Origin: an uncultured Bacteroides sp.
Lineage (GTDB): Bacteria; Bacteroidota; Bacteroidia; Bacteroidales; Bacteroidaceae
Assembly: GCA_902388495.1 (NCBI GenBank)
Contig: CABMPP010000001.1
Coordinates: 62,001-126,000, forward strand
Direction: 5' to 3'
DNA length: 64,000 nt
A program made the translations under genes and the position numbers. Under the pieces are notes generated by a model that made no database searches, was not told the DNA's origin, and worked only from the letters and a program-made list of their open reading frames with translations. How positions within the stretch are numbered: the first letter of the stretch is position 1; each line of letters begins with the position of its first letter. Shown one piece after another: positions 1 to 10,166 of this stretch.

Positions 1-444
<444 letters not shown>

Positions 445-631
445 CAATACGTCAAAAGGACTTTTGTAGTCCACTTTTTGCCTTTCTCTGATGATGTTTA
501 TCTTCTTGTGTGTTAGATGATTATATGCTATTATGACCTCACACCCTCCACCTATTTCCTATTCGTCAGTGCAGGATGTCTTTATCTTTCCTATCTTTGG
601 GAAAGTTTAAGTAACCATTAGAGACAATACC
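445..631 (+). promoter_or_regulatory. Intergenic region with promoter of the GH30-GH5-GH3 operon
   Basis: A perfect Bacteroides -7 element (TATCTTTG, matching TAnnTTTG) lies at 592-599. This puts the transcription start near 603 and gives a leader of about 29 nt before the ATG at 632. No clear -33 TTTG was found. The presence of a promoter here separates the glycosidase operon from the regulator upstream. Confidence 0.6.
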
Positions 632-2122
632 ATGAAATTAAAATCCCTTTTCTTTGTAGGATTCTGTATGTCTGCCACAGCGATTGCTTGTGGTAACAGT
701 TCTATTCCGGTGCTGGACACTCCTCCTTCACCGATGGCGCCTCAGGGCGAAGTAACAGCGTACACCACAACTGCCGACCGTTCACAGAGCTTCACTAAAG
801 CTACTCTGAAGTTCTCTAAAAAGCCTAAGTTTGATACTGTCATCAAGCTGGACCCGACTGTGCGTTATCAGTCTATGGATGGTTTCGGCGCTGCCGTCAC
901 CGGCTCTACCTGCTACAACCTGATGAAGATGGCACCGGCCGACCGGGCTAAGTTCCTGACTGAGACTTTTTCGGATAAAGACGGATTGGGTTTCAGTTAT
1001 ATCCGTATTTCAATAGGATGCTCGGACTTCTCGCTGAGTGAATATACCTGCTGCGATCAACCGGGCATTGAGAACTTCGCCTTGCAGAGTGAAGAAAAAG
1101 ACTATGTAATACCTATCTTAAAAGATATCCTTGCTATTAATCCTGCTATTAAGATACTGGGTTCTCCCTGGACTTGTCCTAAGTGGATGAAGGTGGACAA
1201 TCTGGTGGACAAAAAGCCTTTTGACTCATGGACAAGCGGTCAGCTGAATCCTGACTATTATAAGGACTATGCCACTTACTTCGTGAAGTGGGTAGAGGCT
1301 TTTGAGAAAGAAGGCATTCCCATTTACTCCATTACACCTCAGAATGAACCGTTGAATAGGGGCAATTCCGCTTCTCTGTTCATGGGTTGGCAAGAAGAAC
1401 TGGCGTTTGTAAGAGATGCCCTTGGCCCTGCCTTCAAGACTGCCGGACTGGATACAAAGATATATGCTTTCGACCACAACTACGATTACGATAGAATGCC
1501 CGACCAACAAGGTTATCCCGTCAAGATGTACGATGATGAAGTGGCTGCCTCTTTCCTGACCGGTGCTGCTTATCACAACTATGGCGGTGACCGCAAGGAG
1601 TTGAATGAAATCCAGCGCCAGCGTCCCGATAAGGAGCTTATCTTTACCGAAACCTCTATCGGTATGTGGAACGATGGACGCAATCTGCAAAAGCGACTGA
1701 CAGCCGATATGCGCGAAGTAGCCCTGGGCACGGTGAACAACTGGTGTAAAGGTGTTATCGTATGGAATTTGATGCTCGACTCTGAACGTGGACCCAATCG
1801 TGAGGGCGGTTGCCAGACTTGTTACGGTGCGGTAGATATTGACAAATCGGACTACAAGACTCTCACTTACAATTCGCATTATTACATTATCGGCCATCTG
1901 TCGGCAGTGGTGAAGCCGGGTGCTTTCCGTATCGAAAGCGATGGTGTTACGGGTAGTAACTTGATGTATTCTGCTTTCGAAAATCCCGATGGAACCGTGG
2001 CTTTTGTGGTGTCCAACGGAAGTGAGAGCATGGCTCGGGTAAGCCTGACGGTAGACGGAAAGAATTATGTAGATTGTACAATTCCCGGCAACTCGGTTGC
2101 CTCTTATTGCTGGAAGAAGTAA
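632..2122 (+). CDS. GH30 family glycoside hydrolase (beta-glucanase/glucosidase type), lipoprotein
   Basis: A 496-residue family GH30 enzyme with the characteristic opening QSMDGFGAAVTGS (residues ~78-90), a TIM barrel, and a small C-terminal beta domain. The acid/base glutamate is E239 in TPQNEPLN and the nucleophile is E340 in IFTETSIGMW. The N-terminus is a lipoprotein signal ending at C20 (TAIAC), so the enzyme is probably on the cell surface or in the periplasm. GH30 members in Bacteroides include beta-1,6-glucanases (subfamily 3); the GH5 and GH3 partners fit a beta-glucan target, but subfamily and linkage cannot be fixed from the sequence alone. It is first in a three-gene operon with 20 bp to the GH5 gene. 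Confidence 0.9.
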   Translation: MKLKSLFFVGFCMSATAIACGNSSIPVLDTPPSPMAPQGEVTAYTTTADRSQSFTKATLKFSKKPKFDTVIKLDPTVRYQSMDGFGAAVTGSTCYNLMKMAPADRAKFLTETFSDKDGLGFSYIRISIGCSDFSLSEYTCCDQPGIENFALQSEEKDYVIPILKDILAINPAIKILGSPWTCPKWMKVDNLVDKKPFDSWTSGQLNPDYYKDYATYFVKWVEAFEKEGIPIYSITPQNEPLNRGNSASLFMGWQEELAFVRDALGPAFKTAGLDTKIYAFDHNYDYDRMPDQQGYPVKMYDDEVAASFLTGAAYHNYGGDRKELNEIQRQRPDKELIFTETSIGMWNDGRNLQKRLTADMREVALGTVNNWCKGVIVWNLMLDSERGPNREGGCQTCYGAVDIDKSDYKTLTYNSHYYIIGHLSAVVKPGAFRIESDGVTGSNLMYSAFENPDGTVAFVVSNGSESMARVSLTVDGKNYVDCTIPGNSVASYCWKK

Positions 2123-2142
2123 CTTAAAATAACAATAATACC

Positions 2143-3396
2143 ATGAAACATTTATTAGCAACAAGTATTTCCATTGCCCTACTGTCGTTGGGCATAGTGG
2201 GATGTAGTGAGAAACAAGCCTCGGAGACAGTATCTCCCGATGCATTTGTAACCATTCAGGGACCGGATTTAATAAAACCCGATGGTTCGAAGCTCTTCAT
2301 CATGGGCACGAACCTGGGCAACTGGTTGAATCCTGAGGGCTATATGTTCAGGTTCAATAAAACCAATTCGGGACGCTTCATCAACGAGATGTTCTGCCAG
2401 TTGGTGGGCCCAGACTTTACAGCCGACTTCTGGAAGGCATTCAAGGATAATTATGTGACGCGCGAAGATATACAGTTCATCAAGAATACGGGTGCCAATA
2501 CCATCCGCCTGCCTTTCCATTACAAACTGTTTACGGACGAAGATTATATGGGTCTGACGGTCAATCAGGATGGATTTGCCCGTGTAGATACGCTCGTAAA
2601 CTGGTGTCGTGAAGCCGATCTTTACCTTATCCTGGATATGCACGATGCTCCCGGTGGACAAACAGGCGATAATATTGATGATAGCTACGGCTATCCTTGG
2701 TTGTTCGACAGCGAGCAGAGCCAGCAGCTTTACTGCGACATCTGGCGCAAGATTGCCGATCATTACAAGAACGAGCCGGTCATCTTGGGTTATGAACTGT
2801 ACAACGAGCCTATCGCTCCTTACTTCGAGAATGTAGAAGAGCTCAACGGAAAGTTGGAAGATGTATATAAGAAAGGTGTAGCGGCCATCCGCGAGGTAGA
2901 TAAGAACCATATCATACTCTTGGGCGGTTCGCAGTGGAACGGTAACTTCAAGCCCTTCAAGGACTCTAAGTTCGATGACAAGATTATGTATACTTGTCAC
3001 CGCTATGGAGGTGATCCGACAAAGGCTGCCATTCAGAACTTCATCAACTTCCGCGATAGTGTGAACCTGCCGATGTATATGGGTGAAATAGGTCATAATA
3101 CGGACGAGTGGCAGGCTGCTTTCTGCCAGACGATGCGCGAGAATAACATCGGTTATACCTTCTGGCCGTACAAGAAGATGGACGGTTCGTCTTTCGTAGG
3201 CATCACTCCGCCGGAGAACTGGGCAAACATTGTATACTTCTCCGAAGCGCCGCGTACTACGTATAAGGAGATTCGTGAGGCTCGTCCCGACCAGGCAATG
3301 GCTCGTAAGGCGATGATGGATTTCATTGAGGCTTGTAAACTGAAGAATTGTGTGGTGCAGGAAGGATATATTCAATCGTTGGGAATGAAGAAGTAA
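2143..3396 (+). CDS. GH5 family glycoside hydrolase (exo-glucanase-like), lipoprotein
   Basis: A 417-residue GH5 (cellulase superfamily) enzyme. The signal peptide ends in a lipobox, GIVGC, with lipidated C21. The barrel starts with GTNLGNWLNPEGYMF, which resembles the exo-beta-1,3-glucanase branch of GH5. The acid/base is E222 in ELYNEP and the nucleophile is E315 in MYMGEIGHN; the conserved RLPFHY and HDAPGGQ motifs are also present. It is the second gene of the GH30-GH5-GH3 operon, and its product likely works next to GH30 on a beta-glucan at the cell envelope. The ATG at 2143 is the natural start because the signal peptide begins there. The substrate is inferred and could also be another beta-linked glucoside. 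Confidence 0.9.
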   Translation: MKHLLATSISIALLSLGIVGCSEKQASETVSPDAFVTIQGPDLIKPDGSKLFIMGTNLGNWLNPEGYMFRFNKTNSGRFINEMFCQLVGPDFTADFWKAFKDNYVTREDIQFIKNTGANTIRLPFHYKLFTDEDYMGLTVNQDGFARVDTLVNWCREADLYLILDMHDAPGGQTGDNIDDSYGYPWLFDSEQSQQLYCDIWRKIADHYKNEPVILGYELYNEPIAPYFENVEELNGKLEDVYKKGVAAIREVDKNHIILLGGSQWNGNFKPFKDSKFDDKIMYTCHRYGGDPTKAAIQNFINFRDSVNLPMYMGEIGHNTDEWQAAFCQTMRENNIGYTFWPYKKMDGSSFVGITPPENWANIVYFSEAPRTTYKEIREARPDQAMARKAMMDFIEACKLKNCVVQEGYIQSLGMKK

Positions 3397-3464
3397 GTTC
3401 CCATTCATCATCCCTCAAAACTATTATGTAATTCAAACAATAGATTATAAAACATTAAAGTAGA

Positions 3465-5687
3465 ATGAGAAAAGTTTTATTTGGTTTGGCTCTGGCTGTT
3501 GTGTTGCCTCTTTCGGCACAGCAGAAGCCTGTTTATCTGGATGAGGCGCAGCCCATTGAGAAGAGAGTAGAAGATGCATTGAGTCGCCTGACCTTGAAAG
3601 AAAAGGTGGCGATGGTACATGCACAGTCAAAATTCAGTAGTGCCGGGGTGTCTCGTTTGGGAATTCCTGAGTTCTGGATGACCGATGGTCCTCACGGAAT
3701 ACGTCCCGAAGTGTTGTGGGACGAATGGGATCAGGCTGGCTGGACCAACGACTCTTGCGTAGCCTACCCGGCATTGACATGCCTTGCCGCTACCTGGAAC
3801 CCCGAAATGTCCATGCTATACGGAAAGAGCATCGGCGAAGAAGCCCGCTATCGTAACAAGACCGTTCTTCTGGGTCCTGGTGTAAACATCTACCGCACAC
3901 CGCTGAACGGACGTAACTTTGAGTATATGGGTGAAGATCCTTATTTGGCCGGCCGTATGGTTGTTCCCTACGTACAGGGTGTACAGCAGAACGGTGTTGC
4001 CGCTTGCGTAAAGCACTTCGCGCTGAACAATCATGAAGTGAACCGTCACAACACCAATGTCATTGTAGACGACCGTGCTCTGTACGAAATCTATCTGCCT
4101 GCTTTCAAAGCTGCCGTGCAAGAAGGTAATGCATGGGCCATCATGGGTGCTTACAACCTTTATAAAGGTCAGCATGCCTGCCACAACCAATATCTGCTGA
4201 ACGATATTCTGAAAGGCGAATGGGGCTTCGACGGCGTAGTTATTTCCGACTGGGGAGGTGTGCACGATACAGACCAGGCCATCACCAACGGAATGGATAT
4301 GGAATTCGGCAGCTGGACCAACGGTCTTTCCAACGGTGCCAGCAATGCTTACGATAATTATTACCTGGCTATGCCTTACTTGCAGCGCATCCAGGAAGGC
4401 AAGGTAGGCACCAAGGAACTGGACGACAAAGTACGTCGCATCCTTCGCCTGGCTTTCCGTACCACGATGGACACGAACCGTCCTTTCGGTGCATTGCTCT
4501 CTCCCGAACATTACGAAGCAGCCCGCCGCATTGGTGAAGAAGGCATCGTACTGTTGCAGAACAAGAACAATGTGCTTCCGATAGACCTGAACAACGCAAA
4601 GAAGATTGCCGTGATAGGCGAAAATGCTGTTAAGATGATGACCGTAGGTGGCGGTAGTTCTTCTTTGAAGGTACAACGTGAACTCTCTCCGCTGGACGGC
4701 ATCAAGCAACGTGTAGGCAATAAGGCAGAAGTCGTTTACGCCCGTGGCTACGTGGGCGATGCAAGCGGTGAATACAACGGCGTAGTAACCGGTCAGAACC
4801 TGAAAGACGACCGTTCTCCCGAAGAATTGATAGCAGAAGCTGTGAAGGTGGCTGCTGATGCCGACTACGTAATCTTTATCGGTGGCTTGAATAAGAGCAA
4901 CGGACAGGATTGCGAAGACTCCGACCGCGAAGGCCTTGGCTTGTCTTACGGACAAGATGACGTAATCTCTGCTTTGGCAAAGGCCAATAAGAACCTGATT
5001 GTTGTCAATATCTCCGGCAACGCCATTGCCATGCCTTGGGTGAATGAAGTTCCTGCCATTGTACAGGATTGGTATCTGGGTTCTGAGGCAGGCAGCGCTC
5101 TTGCAGCTATCTTGATGGGCGATGTGAACCCCAGCGGCAAGCTGCCTTTCACTTTCCCGGTGAAACTGGAAGACTGTCCGGCTCATAGCCTGGGCGAATA
5201 TACCGGCAAGAGAAGCAGAGAAATCATAGACGTGAAGTATAACGAAGGCATCTTCGTAGGTTACCGCTGGGCGGACAAACAGAAGAAGGTGAAACCGTTG
5301 TTCTCCTTCGGTCATGGTTTAAGCTACACTACCTTTGAATATGGCAAGCCGACTGCTGACAGCAAGACTATGTCTGCCGACGGTACGCTGACCGTAAAGG
5401 TTACTGTAAAGAATACCGGTGCGCGCGAAGGTCAGGAAGTTGTCCAGCTGTATATCAGCGATAAGAAGTCTTCTCTGCCTCGTCCTATCAAAGAACTGAA
5501 AGGTTTCCAGAAGATAAAGCTGGCACCGGGCGAAGCGAAAGAAGTAACGTTCACCATTGATAAAGAAGCTCTGAGCTTCTTCGACGATGCCCAGCATACA
5601 TGGGTAGCCGAACCGGGTAAGTTCGAAGCCATCATTGCCGCTTCGGCTGCCGACATCAAAGGTGTAGTTCCTTTTGAATTGAACTGA
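3465..5687 (+). CDS. GH3 family beta-glucosidase
   Basis: A 740-residue GH3 enzyme of normal length with signal peptide (cleavage after LSAQ), a (beta/alpha)8 domain, an alpha/beta sandwich domain, and a C-terminal fibronectin-III-like domain (~residues 640-735). The nucleophile is D262 in VVISDWGG. The motifs KHFALNNHEVNR, DGPHG and GVNIYRTPLNGRNFEYMGEDP are typical of beta-glucosidases. It is the last gene of the operon, 68 bp after GH5, and would split oligosaccharides released by GH30/GH5 into glucose in the periplasm. A hairpin follows at 5751. Exact linkage specificity is not visible. Confidence 0.93.
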   Translation: MRKVLFGLALAVVLPLSAQQKPVYLDEAQPIEKRVEDALSRLTLKEKVAMVHAQSKFSSAGVSRLGIPEFWMTDGPHGIRPEVLWDEWDQAGWTNDSCVAYPALTCLAATWNPEMSMLYGKSIGEEARYRNKTVLLGPGVNIYRTPLNGRNFEYMGEDPYLAGRMVVPYVQGVQQNGVAACVKHFALNNHEVNRHNTNVIVDDRALYEIYLPAFKAAVQEGNAWAIMGAYNLYKGQHACHNQYLLNDILKGEWGFDGVVISDWGGVHDTDQAITNGMDMEFGSWTNGLSNGASNAYDNYYLAMPYLQRIQEGKVGTKELDDKVRRILRLAFRTTMDTNRPFGALLSPEHYEAARRIGEEGIVLLQNKNNVLPIDLNNAKKIAVIGENAVKMMTVGGGSSSLKVQRELSPLDGIKQRVGNKAEVVYARGYVGDASGEYNGVVTGQNLKDDRSPEELIAEAVKVAADADYVIFIGGLNKSNGQDCEDSDREGLGLSYGQDDVISALAKANKNLIVVNISGNAIAMPWVNEVPAIVQDWYLGSEAGSALAAILMGDVNPSGKLPFTFPVKLEDCPAHSLGEYTGKRSREIIDVKYNEGIFVGYRWADKQKKVKPLFSFGHGLSYTTFEYGKPTADSKTMSADGTLTVKVTVKNTGAREGQEVVQLYISDKKSSLPRPIKELKGFQKIKLAPGEAKEVTFTIDKEALSFFDDAQHTWVAEPGKFEAIIAASAADIKGVVPFELN

Positions 5688-5750
5688 TAAACATCAAAAC
5701 AATAAGTTTTTTTCTTTTCATTAGTTATTATCAAAGATTGTGTAAATAGG

Positions 5751-5780
5751 GCAGGGCGTGACCGTGAGGTTACGCCCTGC
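5751..5780 (+). terminator. Hairpin after the GH3 gene
   Basis: A 12-bp stem (5751-5762 with 5769-5780, one G-T pair) around the loop CGTGAG, 63 bp after the GH3 stop. It is GC rich but not followed by a T tract, so it may be a terminator or only an mRNA 3'-end stabiliser. Confidence 0.5.
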
Positions 5781-6148
5781 TTGCTGCTGAACTATTCACT
5801 GCAATATCTTAAAGTAATGGAAAAAGGCGTTTTTCTTTCATATATTAATAAATTTAGAATGATTTCTTTAATAAGTTTCGTATTCTGAAACATTCTGAAT
5901 TAATTTATTCGCATATCGAAAAAAGAGTTTGAATATTCTGCCTTTTTTTAATTTCAGCCATTTTTCCTCTGAACAATAACGTAATTAGTTGTCTTCCCGC
6001 TTTTTCAGTGCTTATAACAGAAATTGATATCATCCTCAATCTTCTTTATTACTCCGATATTTGCAATGTGGATTTTCAGGCTGTTTTGGATGCTTAAATA
6101 GCATAAATCCAACCTGTACCGTAATTGTGAAATAATAAAAAGTAATAG
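5781..6148 (+). promoter_or_regulatory. AT-rich leader region of the pilus operon, no gene
   Basis: About 370 bp without a plausible reading frame, unusually AT rich. It presumably holds the promoter of the pilus operon, but I found no full TAnnTTTG match; the nearest is a partial one around 6057-6064. An imperfect hairpin is centred near 6095. No pair of long inverted repeats of the kind that bounds an invertible promoter was seen. Confidence 0.35.
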
Positions 6149-6721
6149 ATGAATAGAAAAATACTGGTATGTATATTACTTATGATAGGTTTACTGCCTA
6201 CTGTGAGTAAAGCACAAAAACTTGCAGTAAAAACGAACTTACTTTACGACGCCACTACTACAATGAATCTTGGACTGGAAGTATCGTTGGCACGTAAGTG
6301 GACACTGGATATTCCGGTCAACTATAACCCCTGGAAGTTTGATGATACCCGATTGAAACATTGGGGCATACAACCGGAAGTGCGTTACTGGTTCTGCGAA
6401 AGCTTCAACCGTACGTTCATCGGGGTGCATGCGCACTATGCCGACTTTAATGTAGGCGGATGGCCCGACTGGCCGTTCGTCAGCCAGAATATGCAGGATA
6501 TGCGCTATCAGGGGCATCTGTATGGAGGAGGTGTTTCAATCGGACATTCGTGGATATTGAAGAAGCGCTGGAGTATAGAGGCTTCCCTGGGAGTGGGGTA
6601 TGCACGGATTGTATACGATAAATATCCCTGTACCACCTGCGGCACCAGGCTGAAAGACGCAAGCAAGAACTACCTGGGTCCTACCAAAGCGAGCTTGTCA
6701 CTTATTTACCTAATCAAATAG
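6149..6721 (+). CDS. DUF3575 family protein of type V pilus operon
   Basis: A 190-residue protein with signal peptide (cleavage near VSKAQ), then KLAVKTNLLYDATTTMNLGLEV, the hallmark opening of DUF3575. The alternating hydrophobic/aromatic strands suggest a small outer-membrane or periplasmic beta-barrel. DUF3575 genes regularly open Mfa/FimA-type pilus operons in Bacteroidales, and here the stop is immediately followed by the DUF3868 gene. The exact role in pilus assembly is not established; it may be an envelope anchor or chaperone. Two cysteines in CTTCGT are notable. Confidence 0.85.
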   Translation: MNRKILVCILLMIGLLPTVSKAQKLAVKTNLLYDATTTMNLGLEVSLARKWTLDIPVNYNPWKFDDTRLKHWGIQPEVRYWFCESFNRTFIGVHAHYADFNVGGWPDWPFVSQNMQDMRYQGHLYGGGVSIGHSWILKKRWSIEASLGVGYARIVYDKYPCTTCGTRLKDASKNYLGPTKASLSLIYLIK

Positions 6722-6731
6722 ATTGAGAATA

Positions 6732-8243
6732 ATGAAAAGAAATATGCTATTCGTTGCACTGGCAATGATTGCCTTGTGCCTGAATGTGAACAGCGTTTTG
6801 GCTCAGGATCGTTCTTACGAAGGAACCATCACCTTGAAGCCTGTACGGTTGGAGCAGCAGGGCGAAACCCTTTACGTAGATTTCGATATCGTGATGGAGG
6901 ATGTGAAAGTGAAGTCGGCACATGGAACGGACTTCATTCCACAATTGGTTTCCGGTGACGTCACACGCAATCTTCCGCGGGTATCTGTCAAAGGTAAGAA
7001 TGAGTACCTGGTTTATGAACGCAGGCTGGCGCTGATGAGTGCCAAAGAGAAAAAGAACTACGAGGCACCTTATGCGATAGAGAAAAGCGACGGGAAGAAA
7101 AGCGGCGTTATCCGCTACAGATATACCTTACCCTACAAACCTTGGATGGAGAATGCCCGACTGGACATACAGCGCGACGAGTGCGGTTGCGGCGAAAGTA
7201 CGCTGATGAATGTAGAACATGTTTTTGATGAAGTTGCGCTTGAGCGTATGCTGGAGCCCTATGTGGTAACTCCCTACCTCTCGTATGTGGAGCCTGTGGT
7301 AGAAGAAATCAAGAGCCGTGATATACAAGCTGAATGTTCTTTGGACTTCGAGGTGGGCAAGACGGATATCCGTCCCGAATACATGAACAATCCTCGGGAG
7401 TTGGCCAAGATACGTACAATGATAGACGAGCTGAAGTCCGATGCCGATGTGCAGGTGAAGCGCTTGGAAATTACCGGTTATGCTTCGCCCGAAGGTACGT
7501 TGGAGGCAAACAAACGCCTGTCCGAAGGCCGTGCCATGGCACTGCGCAACTATCTGGCTGCCCGCTATGACTATCCGCTCAATCAGTACGGCATTGTTTT
7601 CGGCGGTGAGAACTGGGACGGGCTGGTAAAGGCGCTCGATACGTTCGAGATGGATTATAAGGAAGAGGTACTGGACATCATTACGAACATCCCGATAGAA
7701 AAAGGCAGGGAGACGAAGTTGATGCAGCTTCGCGGTGGTGTACCCTATCAGTTTATGCTGAAACATATCTTCCCGAGTTTGCGCGTAGCCATCTGTAAGG
7801 TGAACTACGATGTAAAGAACTTCAAGTTGGAGGAAGCGAAAGAAGTGATAAAGAAACGCCCTCAGAATCTGAGTCTGAACGAAATGTTTGTGGTGGCTAA
7901 CAGCTATCCGAAAGGTTCGCAGGAGTTTATCGACATCTTTGAGACAGCCGCCCGCATCTATCCCGAAAGTGGGATCGCCAATATGAATGCAGCTGCGGCA
8001 GCTCTTTCACGCAGTGATCTGGTTTCTGCGGAGCGCTATCTGAAAAGAGTGAAGGCGGATGATTGTCTGCCCGAATATAACAATGCAATGGGAGTATTAT
8101 CATTAATGAAAGGAGATTATGAGTCGGCGGAAAAGTATTTGAAGATGGCCGAGAAGCTGGGGCTGAATGCTGCCAAGAGTAATTTGGAAGAGTTAGCCAG
8201 GAAGAAGGCGAATATTGCTGAGATAGAGAAAAAGAGTAAATAA
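6732..8243 (+). CDS. DUF3868/OmpA-like protein of type V pilus operon
   Basis: A 503-residue protein with signal peptide (ending SVLAQ), an N-terminal DUF3868-type beta domain (~25-190), a central OmpA-like region (LDFEVGKTDIRPEY ... ITGYASPEGTLEANKRLSEGRAMALRNYL) and TPR-like helices at the C-terminus. The OmpA part should bind peptidoglycan, so the protein may link the pilus machinery to the cell wall. A TTG codon at 6723 could extend the frame by three residues, but the ATG at 6732 gives the better signal peptide. It follows the DUF3575 gene by 10 bp, so the two are surely co-transcribed. Confidence 0.85.
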   Translation: MKRNMLFVALAMIALCLNVNSVLAQDRSYEGTITLKPVRLEQQGETLYVDFDIVMEDVKVKSAHGTDFIPQLVSGDVTRNLPRVSVKGKNEYLVYERRLALMSAKEKKNYEAPYAIEKSDGKKSGVIRYRYTLPYKPWMENARLDIQRDECGCGESTLMNVEHVFDEVALERMLEPYVVTPYLSYVEPVVEEIKSRDIQAECSLDFEVGKTDIRPEYMNNPRELAKIRTMIDELKSDADVQVKRLEITGYASPEGTLEANKRLSEGRAMALRNYLAARYDYPLNQYGIVFGGENWDGLVKALDTFEMDYKEEVLDIITNIPIEKGRETKLMQLRGGVPYQFMLKHIFPSLRVAICKVNYDVKNFKLEEAKEVIKKRPQNLSLNEMFVVANSYPKGSQEFIDIFETAARIYPESGIANMNAAAAALSRSDLVSAERYLKRVKADDCLPEYNNAMGVLSLMKGDYESAEKYLKMAEKLGLNAAKSNLEELARKKANIAEIEKKSK

Positions 8244-8312
8244 CCATGGCAAGCGAATCTTGCTATTAACGTGAATAATTAACAATACTAATTTCTAATA
8301 AGTTTTTTTATT

Positions 8313-10022
8313 ATGCTAAAGATCAAATCAATTTTAGTGTCGATGCTGGCTGTGGCTGCATTGGCGAGTTGCTCGGAAGACAATGACATTGGTGCCGGTG
8401 GTGACGGAGACAAAAACTATGATGTGGCCTATGTATCGATCAGCATGTCCAGTCCTAAAAATACAAGGACGCGTGCGTCTGGGGAACAAGATGCCCGGCC
8501 GGAAGAGAGTGCCATCAATGAACTTTATGTGATTACGTTCGATAAAAATAAGGTGGTGGTTAAGGACGCGAGTGCTACCAAATATGTTACAGTATTGGGA
8601 AGTGGCTCTTTCGGGACAAATACCAGTGGAGTTACTACTCCGAACACTCCGATCAGAGTAGCTACGGACACTAAATATCTTCTTGTAGTTGCCAATCCGG
8701 GTAAGAAGATAAAGAAACGTTTGGATGACGAGATAACGGTAACTACAACTTTTAATGATATTAATGCTGTAGTCACGGTAGATACAGAGAGCGGTAAACC
8801 CGATAATTCTTATCTCGTAGATGAGGTGGTACATGCTGACGGTTGTACAATGATTAATGCCGGGTTCTTCGATGATTCTGATCCAGATCCTACAAACCAC
8901 CAATGGAAGTCTGATTGTTTGCTCGATGTAGAGAACTTCATTATTCTGGCCAGTGATTATAAGACTGAAGCGGAAGCCCAAAATGCTGCGAAGAGTAAGC
9001 CGGCTACACTTGAGATAGAACGCCTTGCCGCTAAATTGGAGGTGATGGTCAGTGCTTCGTTGAAAGTTGGCCCTTTTGCAAGCGATGACGTGAGTCAAAC
9101 AAATAGTCTTGGCCAGTTTGAATTTGGAAATTGGACTATCGACTACTACAACTCTCTGTTGTTTCCTTTTGCAGAGAAAACGACTACAAAGTCGTCTCAT
9201 AGTGGTGGATTCTATAAGAGTAACTTCTATACTGTAGACCCGAACTTTACAGCGGGCGGTGGAACTGACTATCTTACAGGTATCATCAAGAATGAGGTCG
9301 TCAGTCGCGAGCCTCATGCCGATTGGACTGCTCAAAGCGCGACTTCGGGTGCTAACTATAAATACTGCATTGAAAATACCATGGATGAGACTTATCAGAA
9401 GTTCGGTGCGGCTACGCGTCTGGTACTTAAAGGGAAGTATGCGCCTTGGCTGGCAGGTGATTTTACTTTGGGTGATGATTGGTACCGCTTCTCTAATGGA
9501 ACGAATTCTGTAAACTTTAAGAGCCTTAGTGATTTACAAGCTGCTTATACGCCTGCTAAAGCCAAAGCGGAAGCTGACAGAACTGCTGCCGAAAAACTCT
9601 TGGTTAATGCATGCGAGAAGTTTTATGATCAAATAAAGGGAGAACTTGCTTCAGATCCGGGTAGCTTTGCAGCTCTTACTCAGGCTGCTCTTGATAATTC
9701 CAATATTGAGAACGGTGGAGAACTGTGCAAGGTAGATGGTTGTATCTACTGGTATCCGAAGAGTCTCAACTATTACTACTATGAGATTCGCCATGACAAC
9801 GAAGCAGATCCTTACATGGAATATGGAAAGTATGGTGTAGTGCGCAATAACTATTATACGCTTACGCTGAACAAGGTGAATGGAAACGGTACCCCGTGGT
9901 ATCCCGGTGATGGCCCGGAAGATCCGGACGAAAAAGAAGACATTGACAAGTTGGGTGCATATCTCCACTTTGAGCTTAAAGTTGCTCCGTGGATATATTG
10001 GACTACCGGTTTCGAAATCTAA
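8313..10022 (+). CDS. Mfa1-like major fimbrial subunit (type V pilin), lipoprotein
   Basis: A 569-residue prepilin with lipobox LAVAALASC (C20). The Mfa1-like organisation is visible: an N-terminal beta domain after an Arg-rich stretch (NTRTRASGEQ, ~50-58), where Rgp-like cleavage would expose the strand groove, and a C-terminal domain with GGELCKVDGCIYWYPKSLNYYYYEIRHDNE and the terminal strand VAPWIYWTTGFEI. In type V pili the lipid-anchored precursor is cleaved and polymerises by strand exchange. It is the third gene of the operon. A hairpin with T tract directly after it should make it the most abundant product. The insertion rich in Ala/Lys (about 405-425) looks like a variable loop. Confidence 0.85.
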   Translation: MLKIKSILVSMLAVAALASCSEDNDIGAGGDGDKNYDVAYVSISMSSPKNTRTRASGEQDARPEESAINELYVITFDKNKVVVKDASATKYVTVLGSGSFGTNTSGVTTPNTPIRVATDTKYLLVVANPGKKIKKRLDDEITVTTTFNDINAVVTVDTESGKPDNSYLVDEVVHADGCTMINAGFFDDSDPDPTNHQWKSDCLLDVENFIILASDYKTEAEAQNAAKSKPATLEIERLAAKLEVMVSASLKVGPFASDDVSQTNSLGQFEFGNWTIDYYNSLLFPFAEKTTTKSSHSGGFYKSNFYTVDPNFTAGGGTDYLTGIIKNEVVSREPHADWTAQSATSGANYKYCIENTMDETYQKFGAATRLVLKGKYAPWLAGDFTLGDDWYRFSNGTNSVNFKSLSDLQAAYTPAKAKAEADRTAAEKLLVNACEKFYDQIKGELASDPGSFAALTQAALDNSNIENGGELCKVDGCIYWYPKSLNYYYYEIRHDNEADPYMEYGKYGVVRNNYYTLTLNKVNGNGTPWYPGDGPEDPDEKEDIDKLGAYLHFELKVAPWIYWTTGFEI

Positions 10023-10041
10023 TAATCCTCCTCTCTATATA

Positions 10042-10082
10042 AACGAACAAGGTAGTGCAAACTGCCTGCCTTGTCCGTTTTT
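10042..10082 (+). terminator. Attenuator-like terminator after the major pilin gene
   Basis: A 14-bp stem (10042-10055 with 10066-10079, one A-C mismatch and one G-T pair) followed by TTTTT. It lies inside the operon, 20 bp after the Mfa1-like stop. It would reduce transcription of the minor-subunit genes downstream. Confidence 0.65.
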
Positions 10083-10166
10083 AAACATTTCTTGCGGAAT
10101 TACTTTCCGCGCCCTCTGACAATATAAACGGCAGCTTGATAATGCTGCCCCATAGAAGAAAAAGAT

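Noticed and set aside
5781..6148. Invertible promoter for the pilus operon
   Set aside because: Bacteroides surface structures are often switched by inversion, but I found no matching inverted repeats of 15 bp or more flanking this region and no invertase gene nearby.
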